Positions 25,589-35,030 of a DNA stretch of 64,000 bases are shown piece by piece. The DNA is taken from the NCBI GenBank assembly GCA_009691715.1, contig SIAN01000006.1:1-64000 (forward strand), in the 5' to 3' direction. Source of the DNA: Planctomycetota bacterium (GTDB lineage Bacteria > Planctomycetota > B15-G4 > SIAN01). The translations under genes and the position numbers were made by a program. Numbering within the stretch: the stretch's first letter is position 1; each line of letters starts with the position of its first letter. Under the pieces are notes generated by a model. It was not told the origin of the DNA and ran no database searches. It was given only the letters and a program-made list of their open reading frames with translations.

Positions 25589-26658
25589 CTTGCGGCAGGA
25601 GAAGGCGGCGGTTCGGGCGGTTGGCGCTGGCGGCGGCGGCGACGATTGCGACGCCGTTGTGGGTCGAGGCGGTGATCCATCTCGCGGGTGATCCGCGCTA
25701 CGCCAAGATCGACGAGCAGCTCGCGCAGGGGGCCGCCTACTGGGGGCTCGCGAAGGCGGGATTCCTCACGCTCGACGATCGGGCGCTGCGATTCCGGCCG
25801 ACGCCGGGGTTTCGCGCGACGATCGCCGGCGTCGACTACCGGATCAACGCGCTCGGACTGCGCGGGCCGGAGATCGCGGCGACGAAGCCGGCGGGCACAC
25901 GACGCGTGCTGCTGTTGGGCGACAGCTACGCGTTCGGGCTCGGCTTGCCGGAAGGCGAAGCGATCGCGGCACAGCTCGAGCAAGCGCTGAACGGCGACAC
26001 GACCAGCGCCAGCGCGACGCGAGTCGAGGTCGTCAACTCCGGCGTCCCTGCCTACCAGACCGAGCAGGAGCGACTGCTGCTGGAGCGCGTCGGCTTCGGA
26101 CTCGAGCCCGAGGTCGTGGTGCTGCTCTACTTCGCAAACGACAAGCTGCCGGCATCGCTCACCTGGGCGCCGGCGCTGAACACGCTGTACCACGACGAAC
26201 TGCCGGTGCCGTATCCGTGGAAACCGCAGCTCGCGCGCAGCTTCCTCTACGCAGTGGTCGCAAAGCTCGATGCCGCGCGCCGTAACGAGCGCGGCGACTA
26301 CGACTCGCGCGGTGCGACGCACTGGCCGCTGACGGTGCAGAGGATCGAGGCGATCGCCGCGGCGTGCGCCGCTCGCGGAGTGCGCTTCGTCCTGGCGGCG
26401 GTGCCGGAGATGCCGTCGACACGCGAACTGCTCGATCCGGCGCACGAATCGGCCAAGGACCACGCGGCAGTCCTGGCGCTCGCTGCGCAAAACAACTGGC
26501 CGTGCGTCGATCTCTGTGCCGGAATGCTCGGCAAGGTGAAGGCGTTCGAGAAGGTCTGGCTCTCTCTCAATCCGATCGACACGCACTACAACGCGAAGGG
26601 CGCGCGCTTCGCGGCGGAGCTGATCGCCCCCGTCGTCGCCGCCGAACTCGCCCGCTGA
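25585..26658 (+). CDS. SGNH/GDSL hydrolase family protein
   Basis: A 357-residue protein starting at ATG 25585, overlapping the previous stop (ATGA). The N-terminal arginine-rich stretch and hydrophobic segment (LALAAAATIATPLWVEAVI) suggest an inner-membrane anchor. The catalytic blocks are RVLLLGDSYAFGLGL (Ser in GDSY), VVVLLYFANDKLP near the oxyanion-hole block, and NPIDTHYNAKGARF carrying the C-terminal Asp-x-His. It is likely a periplasm-facing esterase or a modifier of extracellular polymers. It shares architecture with the protein at 9198. The palindromic repeat at 26692 lies between it and the convergent oxidoreductase gene and may act as their terminator. Confidence 0.75.
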   Translation: MTCGRRRRRFGRLALAAAATIATPLWVEAVIHLAGDPRYAKIDEQLAQGAAYWGLAKAGFLTLDDRALRFRPTPGFRATIAGVDYRINALGLRGPEIAATKPAGTRRVLLLGDSYAFGLGLPEGEAIAAQLEQALNGDTTSASATRVEVVNSGVPAYQTEQERLLLERVGFGLEPEVVVLLYFANDKLPASLTWAPALNTLYHDELPVPYPWKPQLARSFLYAVVAKLDAARRNERGDYDSRGATHWPLTVQRIEAIAAACAARGVRFVLAAVPEMPSTRELLDPAHESAKDHAAVLALAAQNNWPCVDLCAGMLGKVKAFEKVWLSLNPIDTHYNAKGARFAAELIAPVVAAELAR

Positions 26659-26691
26659 CGCCGTCCGATCGATGTCGCGCGGCCATCGATT

Positions 26692-26742
26692 GGTGACGAA
26701 ACCGACATTCTGTGCCTGGATCAGATTGTCGGTTTCGTCACC
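26692..26742. repeat. 51-bp palindromic element, copy A
   Basis: GGTGACGAAACCGACA (26692-26707) pairs perfectly with TGTCGGTTTCGTCACC (26727-26742). Inside, TCTG (26709-26712) pairs with CAGA (26722-26725), leaving a 9-nt loop. A second copy on the opposite strand lies at 37987-38037 with three differences. Copy A sits between convergent genes. It may be a terminator, a REP/MITE-type dispersed repeat, or a protein-binding palindrome. Confidence 0.85.
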
Positions 26743-26748
26743 GCTGGG

Positions 26749-28029
26749 TCAGAGCGACCAGCCGGCGCGGTAGGGGCGGGCGAGGAAGGCGTCGGCGGTG
26801 GGGTTGCCGGTGGTGCCCTTCGCGGCGTCCCAACTGAGCGCGAGGTTGCCGGCGCGGTGGGCGACACAGCCGAGCAGCACCGCCTCGGTCAGCGGCGCGG
26901 CGTACTCGAAGCGGCAGGTCGCGACGATCGACTCGCCCTTGGCCTGGCCGATCCACTCGGCGTAGTGGCCCGGCGACGACGCGATCGTCGCGGCCGGCCG
27001 CGCGAAGCCCTCGAACTGCTTCTCCGGCAGCAGCACGTTGCGGTCGTAGTCGGCGAGCAGCATCCCCTTCGCGCCGACGAAAAGCGTCCCGTTGCCCCAC
27101 TCCGGCAGCAGCTTGTCCGCGAAGTGATGCGGCCGCTTGTCGCCGTGGTACCAGGTGAGCGGCACGCTCCCGCCCGCGCGCTTCGTCATCACATACTTCA
27201 CGATCAGCCACGGCGGGCACGCGTCCGCATGCGGCGGCGGCCCCTCGACCGCAAGCTTGGTCGGCCCGACCAGCTCGAGCGCCCAGAACGGCAGGTCCAT
27301 GTGATGGCACGCCATGTCGCCCAACGTGCCGTTTCCGTAGTCCCACCAACCGCGCCAGGCGAACGGCGCATACGCTGCGTGGTAGTCGCGTTGCGGCGCC
27401 GGCCCAAGCCACAGATCCCAATCGAGCCCCACCGGCGGCGCCGGCTTGTCGGTCGGCCGCTCGCCGCCGCAGTAACCGCCGCCGACCCAGACGTGCACCT
27501 CGGTCACTTCGCCAATCGCCCCCGCGCGCACCAGCTCCACCACGCGCCGATAGTTGTCGTTCGAGTGGATCTGCGTACCCAACTGAGTGGCCGCCTTCGA
27601 CCCCTTCGTCAGCGCGAGGAGCGTCCGGCACTCGTAAATCGAATGGGTCAGCGGCTTCTCGCAATAGACGTGGAGCCCCGCGCGAAGCGCCATCGCCGCC
27701 GCCGGCGCATGGGTGTGATCGGGAGTGCTGACCACGACGCCATCCAACCCGCCCGCCTCGATCATCCGGCGGAAGTCGGCGAACTTCTTCGCCAGCGGGA
27801 AGCGCTCGGCCGCCGTGGCGAGCGCGCTGCCATCGACGTCGCACAACGCCGCGATCTCCTCGCCAGCGACGCCATTCAGGTTGTCGCCGCCGCGCCCGCC
27901 GACGCCGACCACGCCGAGACGGAGCTTGGCGTTCGCCGGGTAGCCGTGCGCCAACCCCGTGTAGCGACCGATCGTGATCGCCGCGGCGCTCGCCGCCGTG
28001 GCCTTGAGGAACTGTCGACGCGTTGCCAT
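26749..28029 (-). CDS. Tat-exported Gfo/Idh/MocA family oxidoreductase
   Basis: A 426-residue NAD(P)-dependent sugar-type oxidoreductase. The N-terminus carries a twin-arginine signal (TRRQFLKATAASAAAIT), so it is folded in the cytoplasm and exported. The Rossmann domain shows LRLGVVGVGGRGGDN, VVVSTPDHTHAPAAAMAL and the family signature HVYCEKPLTHSI with the catalytic Lys. The C-terminal domain includes WWDYGNGTLGDMACHHMDLP. These proteins are greatly expanded in Planctomycetota and typically oxidise or isomerise sugars; the substrate is unknown. ATG 28029 is preferred over 28035 because GGGAG then has a 6-bp spacer. A CGTAGGCT promoter-like motif lies ~45 bp upstream. Confidence 0.92.
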   Translation of the reverse strand: MATRRQFLKATAASAAAITIGRYTGLAHGYPANAKLRLGVVGVGGRGGDNLNGVAGEEIAALCDVDGSALATAAERFPLAKKFADFRRMIEAGGLDGVVVSTPDHTHAPAAAMALRAGLHVYCEKPLTHSIYECRTLLALTKGSKAATQLGTQIHSNDNYRRVVELVRAGAIGEVTEVHVWVGGGYCGGERPTDKPAPPVGLDWDLWLGPAPQRDYHAAYAPFAWRGWWDYGNGTLGDMACHHMDLPFWALELVGPTKLAVEGPPPHADACPPWLIVKYVMTKRAGGSVPLTWYHGDKRPHHFADKLLPEWGNGTLFVGAKGMLLADYDRNVLLPEKQFEGFARPAATIASSPGHYAEWIGQAKGESIVATCRFEYAAPLTEAVLLGCVAHRAGNLALSWDAAKGTTGNPTADAFLARPYRAGWSL

Positions 28030-28069
28030 CGCCATCTCCCGTGTCGCGATCCCCTTCGCGAGGGGCGGC

Positions 28070-28077
28070 AGCCTACG
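28070..28077 (-). promoter_or_regulatory. Candidate -10 element CGTAGGCT for the Gfo/Idh gene
   Basis: The minus strand reads CGTAGGCT followed by GCCGCCCC, similar to the motif-plus-GCCGC context at 29680-29687. It overlaps the TAG stop of the upstream gene and lies ~45 bp before ATG 28029. It deviates from the GCTAC consensus, so support is weak. Confidence 0.25.
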
Positions 28078-28831
28078 CCCGCCGCCGCCTCTGCAACAGC
28101 AGCGAGGCCACCAACGCGACAACCGCCACGACCAACGCCACGCCCGCCAGCACCCCGCTCTGCGCCGCGATTCCGCGCAGCGCTCGCTGCTCCGTCGGCG
28201 GCGCGATCGTGAGACTCTCCGTGGTCGGCGCGACGTCGAACCGCGCGTCGCAGCGCGTCGTCGTCATGATGACGACACCACCGAGCTCGCGTCGCTCCAC
28301 CAACCGCCGCAACACCAGCGAATCGACCGCAAGCCACGCCTGCTGCTTCGCATCCGACCGCTCGAGCTCGATGCGCCAGCAAACGACTCCATCGAGCACC
28401 ACTCGCTCCGGCACCGAAGCGCCCGCGGTCGCCTCGCCGAACCGCGGCTCCGCGTCGAACTCCGCCGGCAGCAGCAGCGACGCCACCAGCGGCGCCGCGC
28501 CGCCCGCGTCTTCCGCCAGAGCCGCTGCGAGCGAGGTGCAGGTCCACGGCTGATCCGCGCCGAGCGGCCAGCTCTGCACGCGCCCCTGCGACCGGAGCAC
28601 GACCTCGCGCCCGCGCTCGCTCACCTCGTTGCGCTCTCCCCACTCGAAACGCAGCACGCTTGCCGAGCGCGAAAAGACCGTGGCGAAGAAGAACTCCTGC
28701 GACGACGTCACGCCATCGGGCTGCACGAACTCGACGATTTGCGTCCCGTGGTCGACATAGCTCGTGCAGCCCGCGTAGGTGGCGCGCGCAGCGACCAGCA
28801 GCTCCGCGCTCGACTCGTTTGCGAACGTCAC
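28073..28831 (-). CDS. Outer-membrane-lipoprotein-sorting-like (LolA/DUF2092-type) protein with C-terminal TM
   Basis: A 252-residue protein that starts at GTG 28831, overlapping the upstream hydrolase stop as GTGA, so translation is probably coupled. The N-terminus ELLVAARATYAGCTSYVDHG matches the opening seen in LolA-like/DUF2092 proteins (Y-x-x-C-x-S-Y-x-D-x-G). A beta-rich middle follows (VCWRIELERSDAKQQAWLAV, LRRLVERRELGGVVIMTTT). It ends with one membrane segment (LAGVALVVAVVALVASLLL) and RRRRA, and has no N-terminal signal peptide. The role is unknown; assignment to the LolA-like fold rests on the N-terminal pattern and strand layout. Terminator is TAG. Confidence 0.5.
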   Translation of the reverse strand: MTFANESSAELLVAARATYAGCTSYVDHGTQIVEFVQPDGVTSSQEFFFATVFSRSASVLRFEWGERNEVSERGREVVLRSQGRVQSWPLGADQPWTCTSLAAALAEDAGGAAPLVASLLLPAEFDAEPRFGEATAGASVPERVVLDGVVCWRIELERSDAKQQAWLAVDSLVLRRLVERRELGGVVIMTTTRCDARFDVAPTTESLTIAPPTEQRALRGIAAQSGVLAGVALVVAVVALVASLLLQRRRRA

Positions 28832-29655
28832 TTTGCGACCGGCAGCTTCGATTCCAGGAACGCTTGCACCTTCGTCCACGCGGCGGCCGCCTGCACGGCG
28901 TCGTAGTTGCCGCCCGACGGATTGGCGAACGCGTGGTCGGCCGGGAAGAGCAGCACTTCGCCCGCGACGCCCGCCTCCCTCAATCCACCCTTGAACTGCT
29001 CGATCAACGCCGGCGGGAACGCCTTGTCGCGCTCGCCGAAGACGCCGAGCAACGGCGCCTTGATCTTCTTCAGCTCCGCCGCGTCGGTCACAGGCTTGCC
29101 GTAGTACATCACCGCCGCGTCGAGATCGGGCGCGTGGAGCGCGAGCTGCAGCGACATGCCGCCGCCGAAGCACCAGCCGATCGAAGCGCGCTTGCTCGCC
29201 TTCACCCGCGCGTCGTCGCTCAGGAATGCATGACCCGCGAGCAGCGTCTTCACCGCCTTCGCCTGATCGACCGCACGCATTGCGGCCCCGGCCTCTTCGC
29301 GCGTCGCCGCCACTTTGCCACCGTAGAGATCGACCGCGAGCGCGGCCCGACCGCTGGCAGTGAACCGGTCCGCCCAGTGCTTGATGTGGGAGTTGAGCCC
29401 CCACCACTCGTGAATCACGAGGACGGCGGTACCGCCCGGCTGCCACTGCTCCGGCAGCGTCAGGTAGGCCTTGCTGCCATCGGCCAGGTCGACGACCACG
29501 CCGCGCGCCGCGGGCGCCTCCTCGGTCTTCAGGCTGTGGAGCTTCGCAAACTCCGCTTCGCCGAGCACGCCGGTGTTGCCGGCGGGAGCGCCTTGCGCCA
29601 GCAACATGAGCAGCGCCGCACTCACGACAACGAGGACATGGCGATCGATGAGCAT
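28828..29655 (-). CDS. Secreted dienelactone hydrolase family protein
   Basis: A 275-residue alpha/beta-hydrolase. ATG 29655 has AAGGAG eight bases upstream and a signal peptide (LVVVSAALLMLLAQGAPA). Family features are TAVLVIHEWWGLNSHIKHWA (oxyanion-hole Glu-Trp-Trp-Gly region), the nucleophile elbow IGWCFGGGMSLQLAL with catalytic Cys in GWCFGG, the Asp in LLGVFGERDKAFPP and the His in LFPADHAFANPSGG. Cys-Asp-His is the dienelactone hydrolase triad. It should cleave cyclic esters or related acyl bonds in the periplasm. It is coupled to the downstream GTG gene. A GCTACGCT motif lies 25 bp before the start. Confidence 0.9.
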   Translation of the reverse strand: MLIDRHVLVVVSAALLMLLAQGAPAGNTGVLGEAEFAKLHSLKTEEAPAARGVVVDLADGSKAYLTLPEQWQPGGTAVLVIHEWWGLNSHIKHWADRFTASGRAALAVDLYGGKVAATREEAGAAMRAVDQAKAVKTLLAGHAFLSDDARVKASKRASIGWCFGGGMSLQLALHAPDLDAAVMYYGKPVTDAAELKKIKAPLLGVFGERDKAFPPALIEQFKGGLREAGVAGEVLLFPADHAFANPSGGNYDAVQAAAAWTKVQAFLESKLPVAK

Positions 29656-29679
29656 CCGGGTTTCTCCTTGCGGCGCGGC

Positions 29680-29687
29680 AGCGTAGC
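29680..29687 (-). promoter_or_regulatory. Candidate -10 element GCTACGCT for the dienelactone hydrolase gene
   Basis: The minus strand reads GCTACGCT followed by GCCGCGCCGC, almost the same 18 bases as at 9179. It ends 24 bp before ATG 29655, with AAGGAG between. One of the best-placed copies of the recurring motif. Confidence 0.45.
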
Positions 29688-29845
29688 GCGCCGACGCGAC
29701 TCGCTCGGCAAGATGTCGCGTCCTTGCCGCGACGGAAGAAGGCGAGGGCGATGCGGCTCCGAGTGATTCTTCGCAGCACTAGAGCCCGACGAACACTCGA
29801 TCTCGACGACACTGCACTCCATCCACTGCTTGAAGGATCTCGTTG

Positions 29846-32800
29846 ATGAGCGCCGGCACGATCGCGCTGTTGCTACCGACCGCCGCCCTTTCTTGGCTCG
29901 TCGCGCCGCAGCCGCAGCTGCCGCCACAGGAGATCGGCAGCGTGCACACCGTGGCCGAGCCACCCGCCGTGCTGCCTGGCTTCGTCGCCGAGCTGGTGGT
30001 CGCCCACCCACAGGTGAAGTGGCCCTCCGCGGTCCACGTGCGCGAGGACGGCGCGCTCTTGATCGGCGAAGACCCGATGGACATGCCGGGGCCGACCGAT
30101 CAGCCGATCGACAAGCTCTGGCTGCTGCGGTTCGGCGCCGACGGCAGTTGGACCAAGTCGCTCTTCTGCGACCAGCTCTACGCCGTGATGGGCATCCAGG
30201 AGATCGACGACGCGATCTACGTGATGAACATGCCGAACTTGACGGTGCTGCGTGATCGCGACGGCGACGGCATCGCGGAGGAACGGCGCGAGCTGCTCAC
30301 GGATCTGGGCCCAAAGGCGCCCGGCTGGCCCGATGGCTTCAACGACCACATCGTGACCGGCTTGCGGCTCGGCATGGACGGCTGGCTCTACGTCTCGGTC
30401 GGCGACAAAGGCATCCCCGGCGCGCACGGCACCGACGGCAGCACGATCCAACTGCGCGGCGGCGGCGTGGTGCGCCTGCGCCCCGACGGCAGCGAACTCG
30501 AAGTCGTCGCATCGGGCACGCGCAACCATCTCGACGTCGCGATGGACGAGCGCGACACGATCTTCACCTACGACAACACCGACGACGGGCTCGGCTGGTG
30601 GACGCGCTTCACCCACGTGATGCCGACCGGCTACTACGGCTACCCGTGGGACTACCACGACCACACCGAGCGGATGCTGCCGTGCATGCGCGACGACGGC
30701 GGCGGCTCGGGTGTGGGCGCGCTGGTCTACAACGAAGCGGCGTGGCCGGAGGAGTTCCGCGGCGCCGTCTTCTGCTGCGACTGGGCCGACCGCGCGATTC
30801 GCAAGTACACGGTCGAGCCCGACGGTGCGACCTTCAAGTGCACCGGCGTCGCCGACTTCATGTCCCAAGGCCACGGCGGCGAATTCCGGCCGCTCGACAT
30901 CGCCGAAAGCCCCGACGGCCGCTACCTCTACGTCGCCGACTGGAACCACCCCGGCTGGCGGGCGAACGACGTCGTCGGCCGCGTCTGGCGAGTGCGACTC
31001 GAGGACGACGTGCCCGGCCCCGCGCCGATCGGAGGACTCGCCGACGGGACGATGGCCGCGCGCGCGAAGGCGAGCGTGAGCGACCTGCTCGCGAATCTCG
31101 GGCATCCGAGCTTCCGGCGGCGAGTGGCGGCGCAGCGGGAGCTGGCGAAGCGGGCGCGCGACGGACTCGACAACGTCTCGCCGAACCTCCTGGCGACCAT
31201 CGCCAACTCCGTCGACGAGCGCCCCCGCCGTCACGCGGTCTGGGCCTTCGCCGAGTCGACGCGCCGGGCCAACGGAGGCGGCAGCTCCAGCGATTCGATC
31301 GGACCGCTGGCGATGATGCTCGCTTCGAGCCAGATCGACGGCCGCGACGAGTCGCGAGCCGAGTTGATCCGCGCGCTCGGACAGCGGCGCGAGCGGTTCG
31401 GCTCGGCGGCGATCGTCGGTGCGACTGAATCGGCAATCGTCCGCCGCGAAGCCGCGATCGCGATCGGCCGCATCGGCGACGTGAAAGCGACCCGGCTCCT
31501 GATCGACGCCCTCGCCACCACCAGCGACCGCTTCCTCTGCTTCGCAATCCGCCAGGCGCTGCGCTCTCTCGCCGTGCGGCGAGACTTCGACTTCGACACG
31601 CTCCTGCGGACGCAACTGCCCGCAGCGCCTTCCTCCGCGCAGGCCGAGGTCTGGCTCGCGCTGCGCGAGCTCTACGACGTCCGCCTCGCCACCGCGCTTG
31701 CGACCGCCGCATTCGAGTCGTCGCTCGCGCCTTCCCTTCGCGCCTCCGCCCTCGTCACCCTCGCCTCGATCGAGAAGCGCGAGCCGTCGTGGGACGGCAA
31801 GTGGTGGGAGACACAACCGGCAAATCGGCCGCGCCCGGCCAAGACCGAGACCTGGGACGGCAGCGCAACGGTCGGCGCCGCGCTCGAGCACGCGTTCGCG
31901 ACACCGCAGCCGCCGGAGCTGCGCGGCGCGCTCGCGACCATCGCGCGTGAGTCGAGGAATCCCGCGCTCTTCCCCCACGTGCGTGCGCTGGCGCTGCAGA
32001 GCGCCGACCCCGCCGAACGCGCCGCGCTGATCACTCTGCTGGCGGAACTGCGGGATGTCGGCAGCGCTGAGCTCTGCCGGACCGACCTCGGCCACGCGAG
32101 TCCGGTCGTGCGCGCCGCAGCCGCCACCGCGCTCGCCGCGCTGGTCGGCGCGATCGTGCGAAACGACCTCCTGCCGCTCCTCGATGACGGCGATGCCGCC
32201 GTGCGTGCCGCGGCGAGGATCGCGCTGGCGCGTTGGCCGAAACGCGACGAGCTCGGCGCCTTCGTCGCCGGCCTCTCTGCTTCTCCCGCCGAGCGCGAAG
32301 CGTGCCGCGGCGCTCTGGTCGTGCTGGGTCAAGCCATTCGCGGCGAACTCGAGCAGCTCGCGACGCGCGGAGTATTGGCCGGTGATGCGCTCGCCGACGT
32401 GCGCTCGATCTACTCCGACCCGCAACCGCTGCTGAAGTGGGAGCTGCTTGGACCGTTCACGCGAGCGCACCACGCGCCGACGCTCGAGGGCGCCGCGCTC
32501 GGCCGCGCGGCCGAGGAGATCGCGCTGCCGTCGACGACCGGCGGCCACGCCGGCCTGCCGATCGCCCATTCGCGCGTCACGGCCGAGCTGCCGCACGGCT
32601 TCGTCGACCTGCGCGCCCGCGTCGCCGCGCGCCACGAGTCCTCGGCCTACGCGCTCACCGTGATCGACGCGCCGCGCGCCCGCACCGCGACCGTCGCGCT
32701 CGGCAGCGATGACGGCGTGACGGTGTGGCTGAATGGCACGCAGGTCCACCAGAACCTCGGCGACCGCGGATGGGGCCCCGATCAGGACCGGTTCGAGGTC

Positions 32801-33418
32801 GCGCTGGCTGCCGGCAAGAACGAACTGCTGGTGCGCATCGAGCAGGCGGGCGGCGACTGGTCGTTCAACGTCAAGCTGAGCGAGGATCAGGCCGGGCCGC
32901 TCTTCGACGGAGCCGTTGCGACGCGGCCGGCCGAGATCGCGTTCGATCTCGCGACGTGGCGCGCCTTCGCGCTCGCGAACGCGGGCGACCCGGCGCGCGG
33001 CAAGGCGCTTTTCCACCACGAACGCGGACCGGGCTGCTTCCGCTGCCACGCGGTCGCCGGCGTCGGTCCGAAGGTCGGCCCCGACCTGCGCGACGTCGGC
33101 AAGAAGTACGCGCGCGCGGAGTTGGTCACCTCGCTGCTTGAACCGTCGCAGCGAATCCTCGACGGCTACCGCGCCACCAACCTCTTCCTGAAGAGCGGCG
33201 ACATCTTGAGCGGCCTCGTGATCGGCGATGCGAACGGCGACGCGCAGGGCCGGGTCGCGATCGTCGAGGCGACCGGGCGGACTCGCGAGGTCGACGCCGC
33301 GGAGATCGCGACCCGCAAGGAGAGCAAGCTCTCCGCGATGCCGAGCGGACTGGCCGAGCCGCTCACGCGCCAGGAACTCGCCGATGTGATCGCCTGGCTC
33401 GAGACGCTCAGGGATTGA
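29846..33418 (+). CDS. PVC-type membrane-bound dehydrogenase / HEAT-repeat / heme-binding fusion protein
   Basis: A 1190-residue secreted protein. After a short signal (TIALLLPTAALSWLVA) comes a propeller-like dehydrogenase domain (TIGR02604 type; residues ~30-400) with VLRDRDGDGIAEERREL, GLRLGMDGWLYVSVGDKG, MPTGYYGYPWDYHDHTERM and YVADWNHPGWRANDVVGRVW. Residues ~410-830 are HEAT-like repeats (AAIAIGRIGDVKATRLLID, AAATALAALVGAIV). Residues ~860-1020 form a PA14/galactose-binding-like domain (GSDDGVTVWLNGTQVHQNLG). The C-terminal ~150 residues are a TIGR02603-type cytochrome domain with one heme site, CFRCH near residue 1063, and VGPKVGPDLRDVGKKY. These fusions are a planctomycete hallmark thought to oxidise carbohydrates. 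ATG 29846 is chosen; TTG 29843 precedes it. Confidence 0.9.
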   Translation: MSAGTIALLLPTAALSWLVAPQPQLPPQEIGSVHTVAEPPAVLPGFVAELVVAHPQVKWPSAVHVREDGALLIGEDPMDMPGPTDQPIDKLWLLRFGADGSWTKSLFCDQLYAVMGIQEIDDAIYVMNMPNLTVLRDRDGDGIAEERRELLTDLGPKAPGWPDGFNDHIVTGLRLGMDGWLYVSVGDKGIPGAHGTDGSTIQLRGGGVVRLRPDGSELEVVASGTRNHLDVAMDERDTIFTYDNTDDGLGWWTRFTHVMPTGYYGYPWDYHDHTERMLPCMRDDGGGSGVGALVYNEAAWPEEFRGAVFCCDWADRAIRKYTVEPDGATFKCTGVADFMSQGHGGEFRPLDIAESPDGRYLYVADWNHPGWRANDVVGRVWRVRLEDDVPGPAPIGGLADGTMAARAKASVSDLLANLGHPSFRRRVAAQRELAKRARDGLDNVSPNLLATIANSVDERPRRHAVWAFAESTRRANGGGSSSDSIGPLAMMLASSQIDGRDESRAELIRALGQRRERFGSAAIVGATESAIVRREAAIAIGRIGDVKATRLLIDALATTSDRFLCFAIRQALRSLAVRRDFDFDTLLRTQLPAAPSSAQAEVWLALRELYDVRLATALATAAFESSLAPSLRASALVTLASIEKREPSWDGKWWETQPANRPRPAKTETWDGSATVGAALEHAFATPQPPELRGALATIARESRNPALFPHVRALALQSADPAERAALITLLAELRDVGSAELCRTDLGHASPVVRAAAATALAALVGAIVRNDLLPLLDDGDAAVRAAARIALARWPKRDELGAFVAGLSASPAEREACRGALVVLGQAIRGELEQLATRGVLAGDALADVRSIYSDPQPLLKWELLGPFTRAHHAPTLEGAALGRAAEEIALPSTTGGHAGLPIAHSRVTAELPHGFVDLRARVAARHESSAYALTVIDAPRARTATVALGSDDGVTVWLNGTQVHQNLGDRGWGPDQDRFEVALAAGKNELLVRIEQAGGDWSFNVKLSEDQAGPLFDGAVATRPAEIAFDLATWRAFALANAGDPARGKALFHHERGPGCFRCHAVAGVGPKVGPDLRDVGKKYARAELVTSLLEPSQRILDGYRATNLFLKSGDILSGLVIGDANGDAQGRVAIVEATGRTREVDAAEIATRKESKLSAMPSGLAEPLTRQELADVIAWLETLRD

Positions 33419-33504
33419 CCTGATCGCGCGATCGGGGGGATCCGCAGCGCACGCCGGCTCTTGGGGGATTCCACGGCTACCGGAGGCGCCGGCACCGGGA
33501 ATAG

Positions 33505-35030
33505 AACGCGGTCCGTCTCGCTCCCTCGATCGAGCCGCACATCAACCGCTCCGCTCGCGACGATGCCGCCGGTTTCGAGGCCGACCTGCGCTGCCCGCAG
33601 GGGACGCCGCTCCTGCAGTGGGTCGTGCGCCACCTCACCAACGAGATTGGTTGCGAAGTTGTGTTCGTGTGGGAGCGCGTCGGTCCGCGTTGGGAGAAGG
33701 TCCGCATCGTTGCCGGCTCACACGCGGGCGGACCGTTCGAGAAGGAGCTCGAGATCGAGCTGGCGGGCACGCCGTGCTACCGCGTCTACGCCGAATCGTC
33801 GTTCGTCCGCGGTGCCGACATCTAGACCGAGTTTCCGGACGCAGCTGCATTGCGCGAACTCGGAGCCTCGAGCTTCGTCGGTGTCACGTTGTGCGATGGC
33901 ACGGGACGCGCGCTCGGCCATCTGACCCTGCTTGACCGCAAGCCGTGCCCCGATCCGGAGCGCTGGAAGGCAACCATCGAGCGCTATCGAGAGCGGGTCG
34001 CCGCCGAGCTGATCGCGCGCGATTCCGTGCGCGAGCTCGAGGCGTTGCTCGAAGCGACTCGCAATGGCGGCGCCGACGCACTGCGGGCGCTGGCGGTCGG
34101 GCTCGCGCGGGAGCTGCGCGCGCGGGCATCGTTCATCTGCGAGCTGCTCCCCGGACGCACGGATCGCGTGCGCAGCCTCGCGATCTCGATCGACGGCGGC
34201 CTGCAGCCGTGCGGGGAGGTCGACCTGGCCGGCACGCCCTGCGCCGTCACGCATCGCGATGGGCTCCATTTCATCGACGATGGGGTGCATGCGCTGTATC
34301 CAGGATGGCCGCCGCTGAAAGAGCTGGGCTCGCGCGGTTATCTCGGGTTGCGCCTCGACGCACGCGACGGCACGCACCTCGGCCACTTCGGCGTGCTCCA
34401 CGATCGCCCGCTCTCGCCGGCGATCGCGAAACTCCCGATCGTCCGGCTCTATGCCGAGCGCGCCGCCGCGGAGCTCGAGCGCAGCCACGCCGACGAGCAG
34501 CGCGCCGTCGTCGAGCGGCGCCGGGTCGCGGGACCGCGCTGCGCGTGTACCTGCCAGAGCACGCATCACCCGGCTCCGCGACCGCATCGGTCGCCGCGGA
34601 GAGCGCGTCGAATCGCCTCGATGGCCTCGCCCTCCTCATCGATGACGAGCCGATGGTCCGCACCGCGATCAAGCGCATGCTCGAGCGGATCGGCTTCACG
34701 GTGCGCGCGGAGCAGAACGGCGCTGCGGGCTTGAAGGCGCTCGAGGAACTGCGCGAGCAGGTGCGCTTCGTGCTGCTCGACCTGACCATGCCGCGGATGT
34801 CGGGCGATGAGGTATTCCGCGCGATGCGCAGGGCGCGTCCGGGACTGCCGGTGGTGTTGATGACCGGCTTTTCGGCTCCAGACGCCGTCATGCGCTTCAA
34901 GGGACAGGGGCTGGCGGCGTTCCTGCAGAAGCCGTTCTGCCTCGCGGAGCTCGAGCGATGCCTGGAGCGGGCGCTGCGGACGACGGCGGCGACGACCGCA
35001 TCCGGAACGACGACCGAAACCGCGAATTGA
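33505..35030 (+). pseudogene. Decayed sensor gene: GAF-GAF and receiver parts, kinase core missing
   Basis: In one frame, sequence from about 33541 encodes a GAF domain (LLQWVVRHLTNEIGCEVVF ... AGTPCYRVYAESSFVRGADI). It meets UAG at 33823-33825 and continues TEFPDAAALRELGASSFVGV in the same frame. A second GAF follows (GTPCAVTHRDGLHFIDDG, SRGYLGLRLDARDG) to about 34500. The frame then changes, and a kinase-tail sequence (PGRGTALRVYLPEH) leads directly into a receiver domain (LALLIDDEPMVRTAIKRML, phospho-Asp in VLLDLTMPRMSGDE, Lys in FLQKPFCLAE), ending at 35030. The HisKA and most of the HATPase are absent, suggesting an internal deletion. No good start codon exists, and another in-frame TAG lies at 33502. 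Very probably a pseudogene. Confidence 0.75.

Noticed and set aside
26659..26748. Palindromic repeat as part of a coding gene
   Set aside because: In copy B's flanking frame it translates to a short plausible peptide, but the reading does not connect to any protein-like sequence on either side, and the palindrome itself explains the conservation.
29873..33049. Very long open frame on the minus strand opposite the dehydrogenase/HEAT gene
   Set aside because: It is an arginine/alanine-rich shadow caused by high GC and codon bias of the real gene. It has no recognisable domains. The same applies to long antisense frames at 41301-43823, 50676-53078 and 38033-41137 outside the GlcG-like gene.
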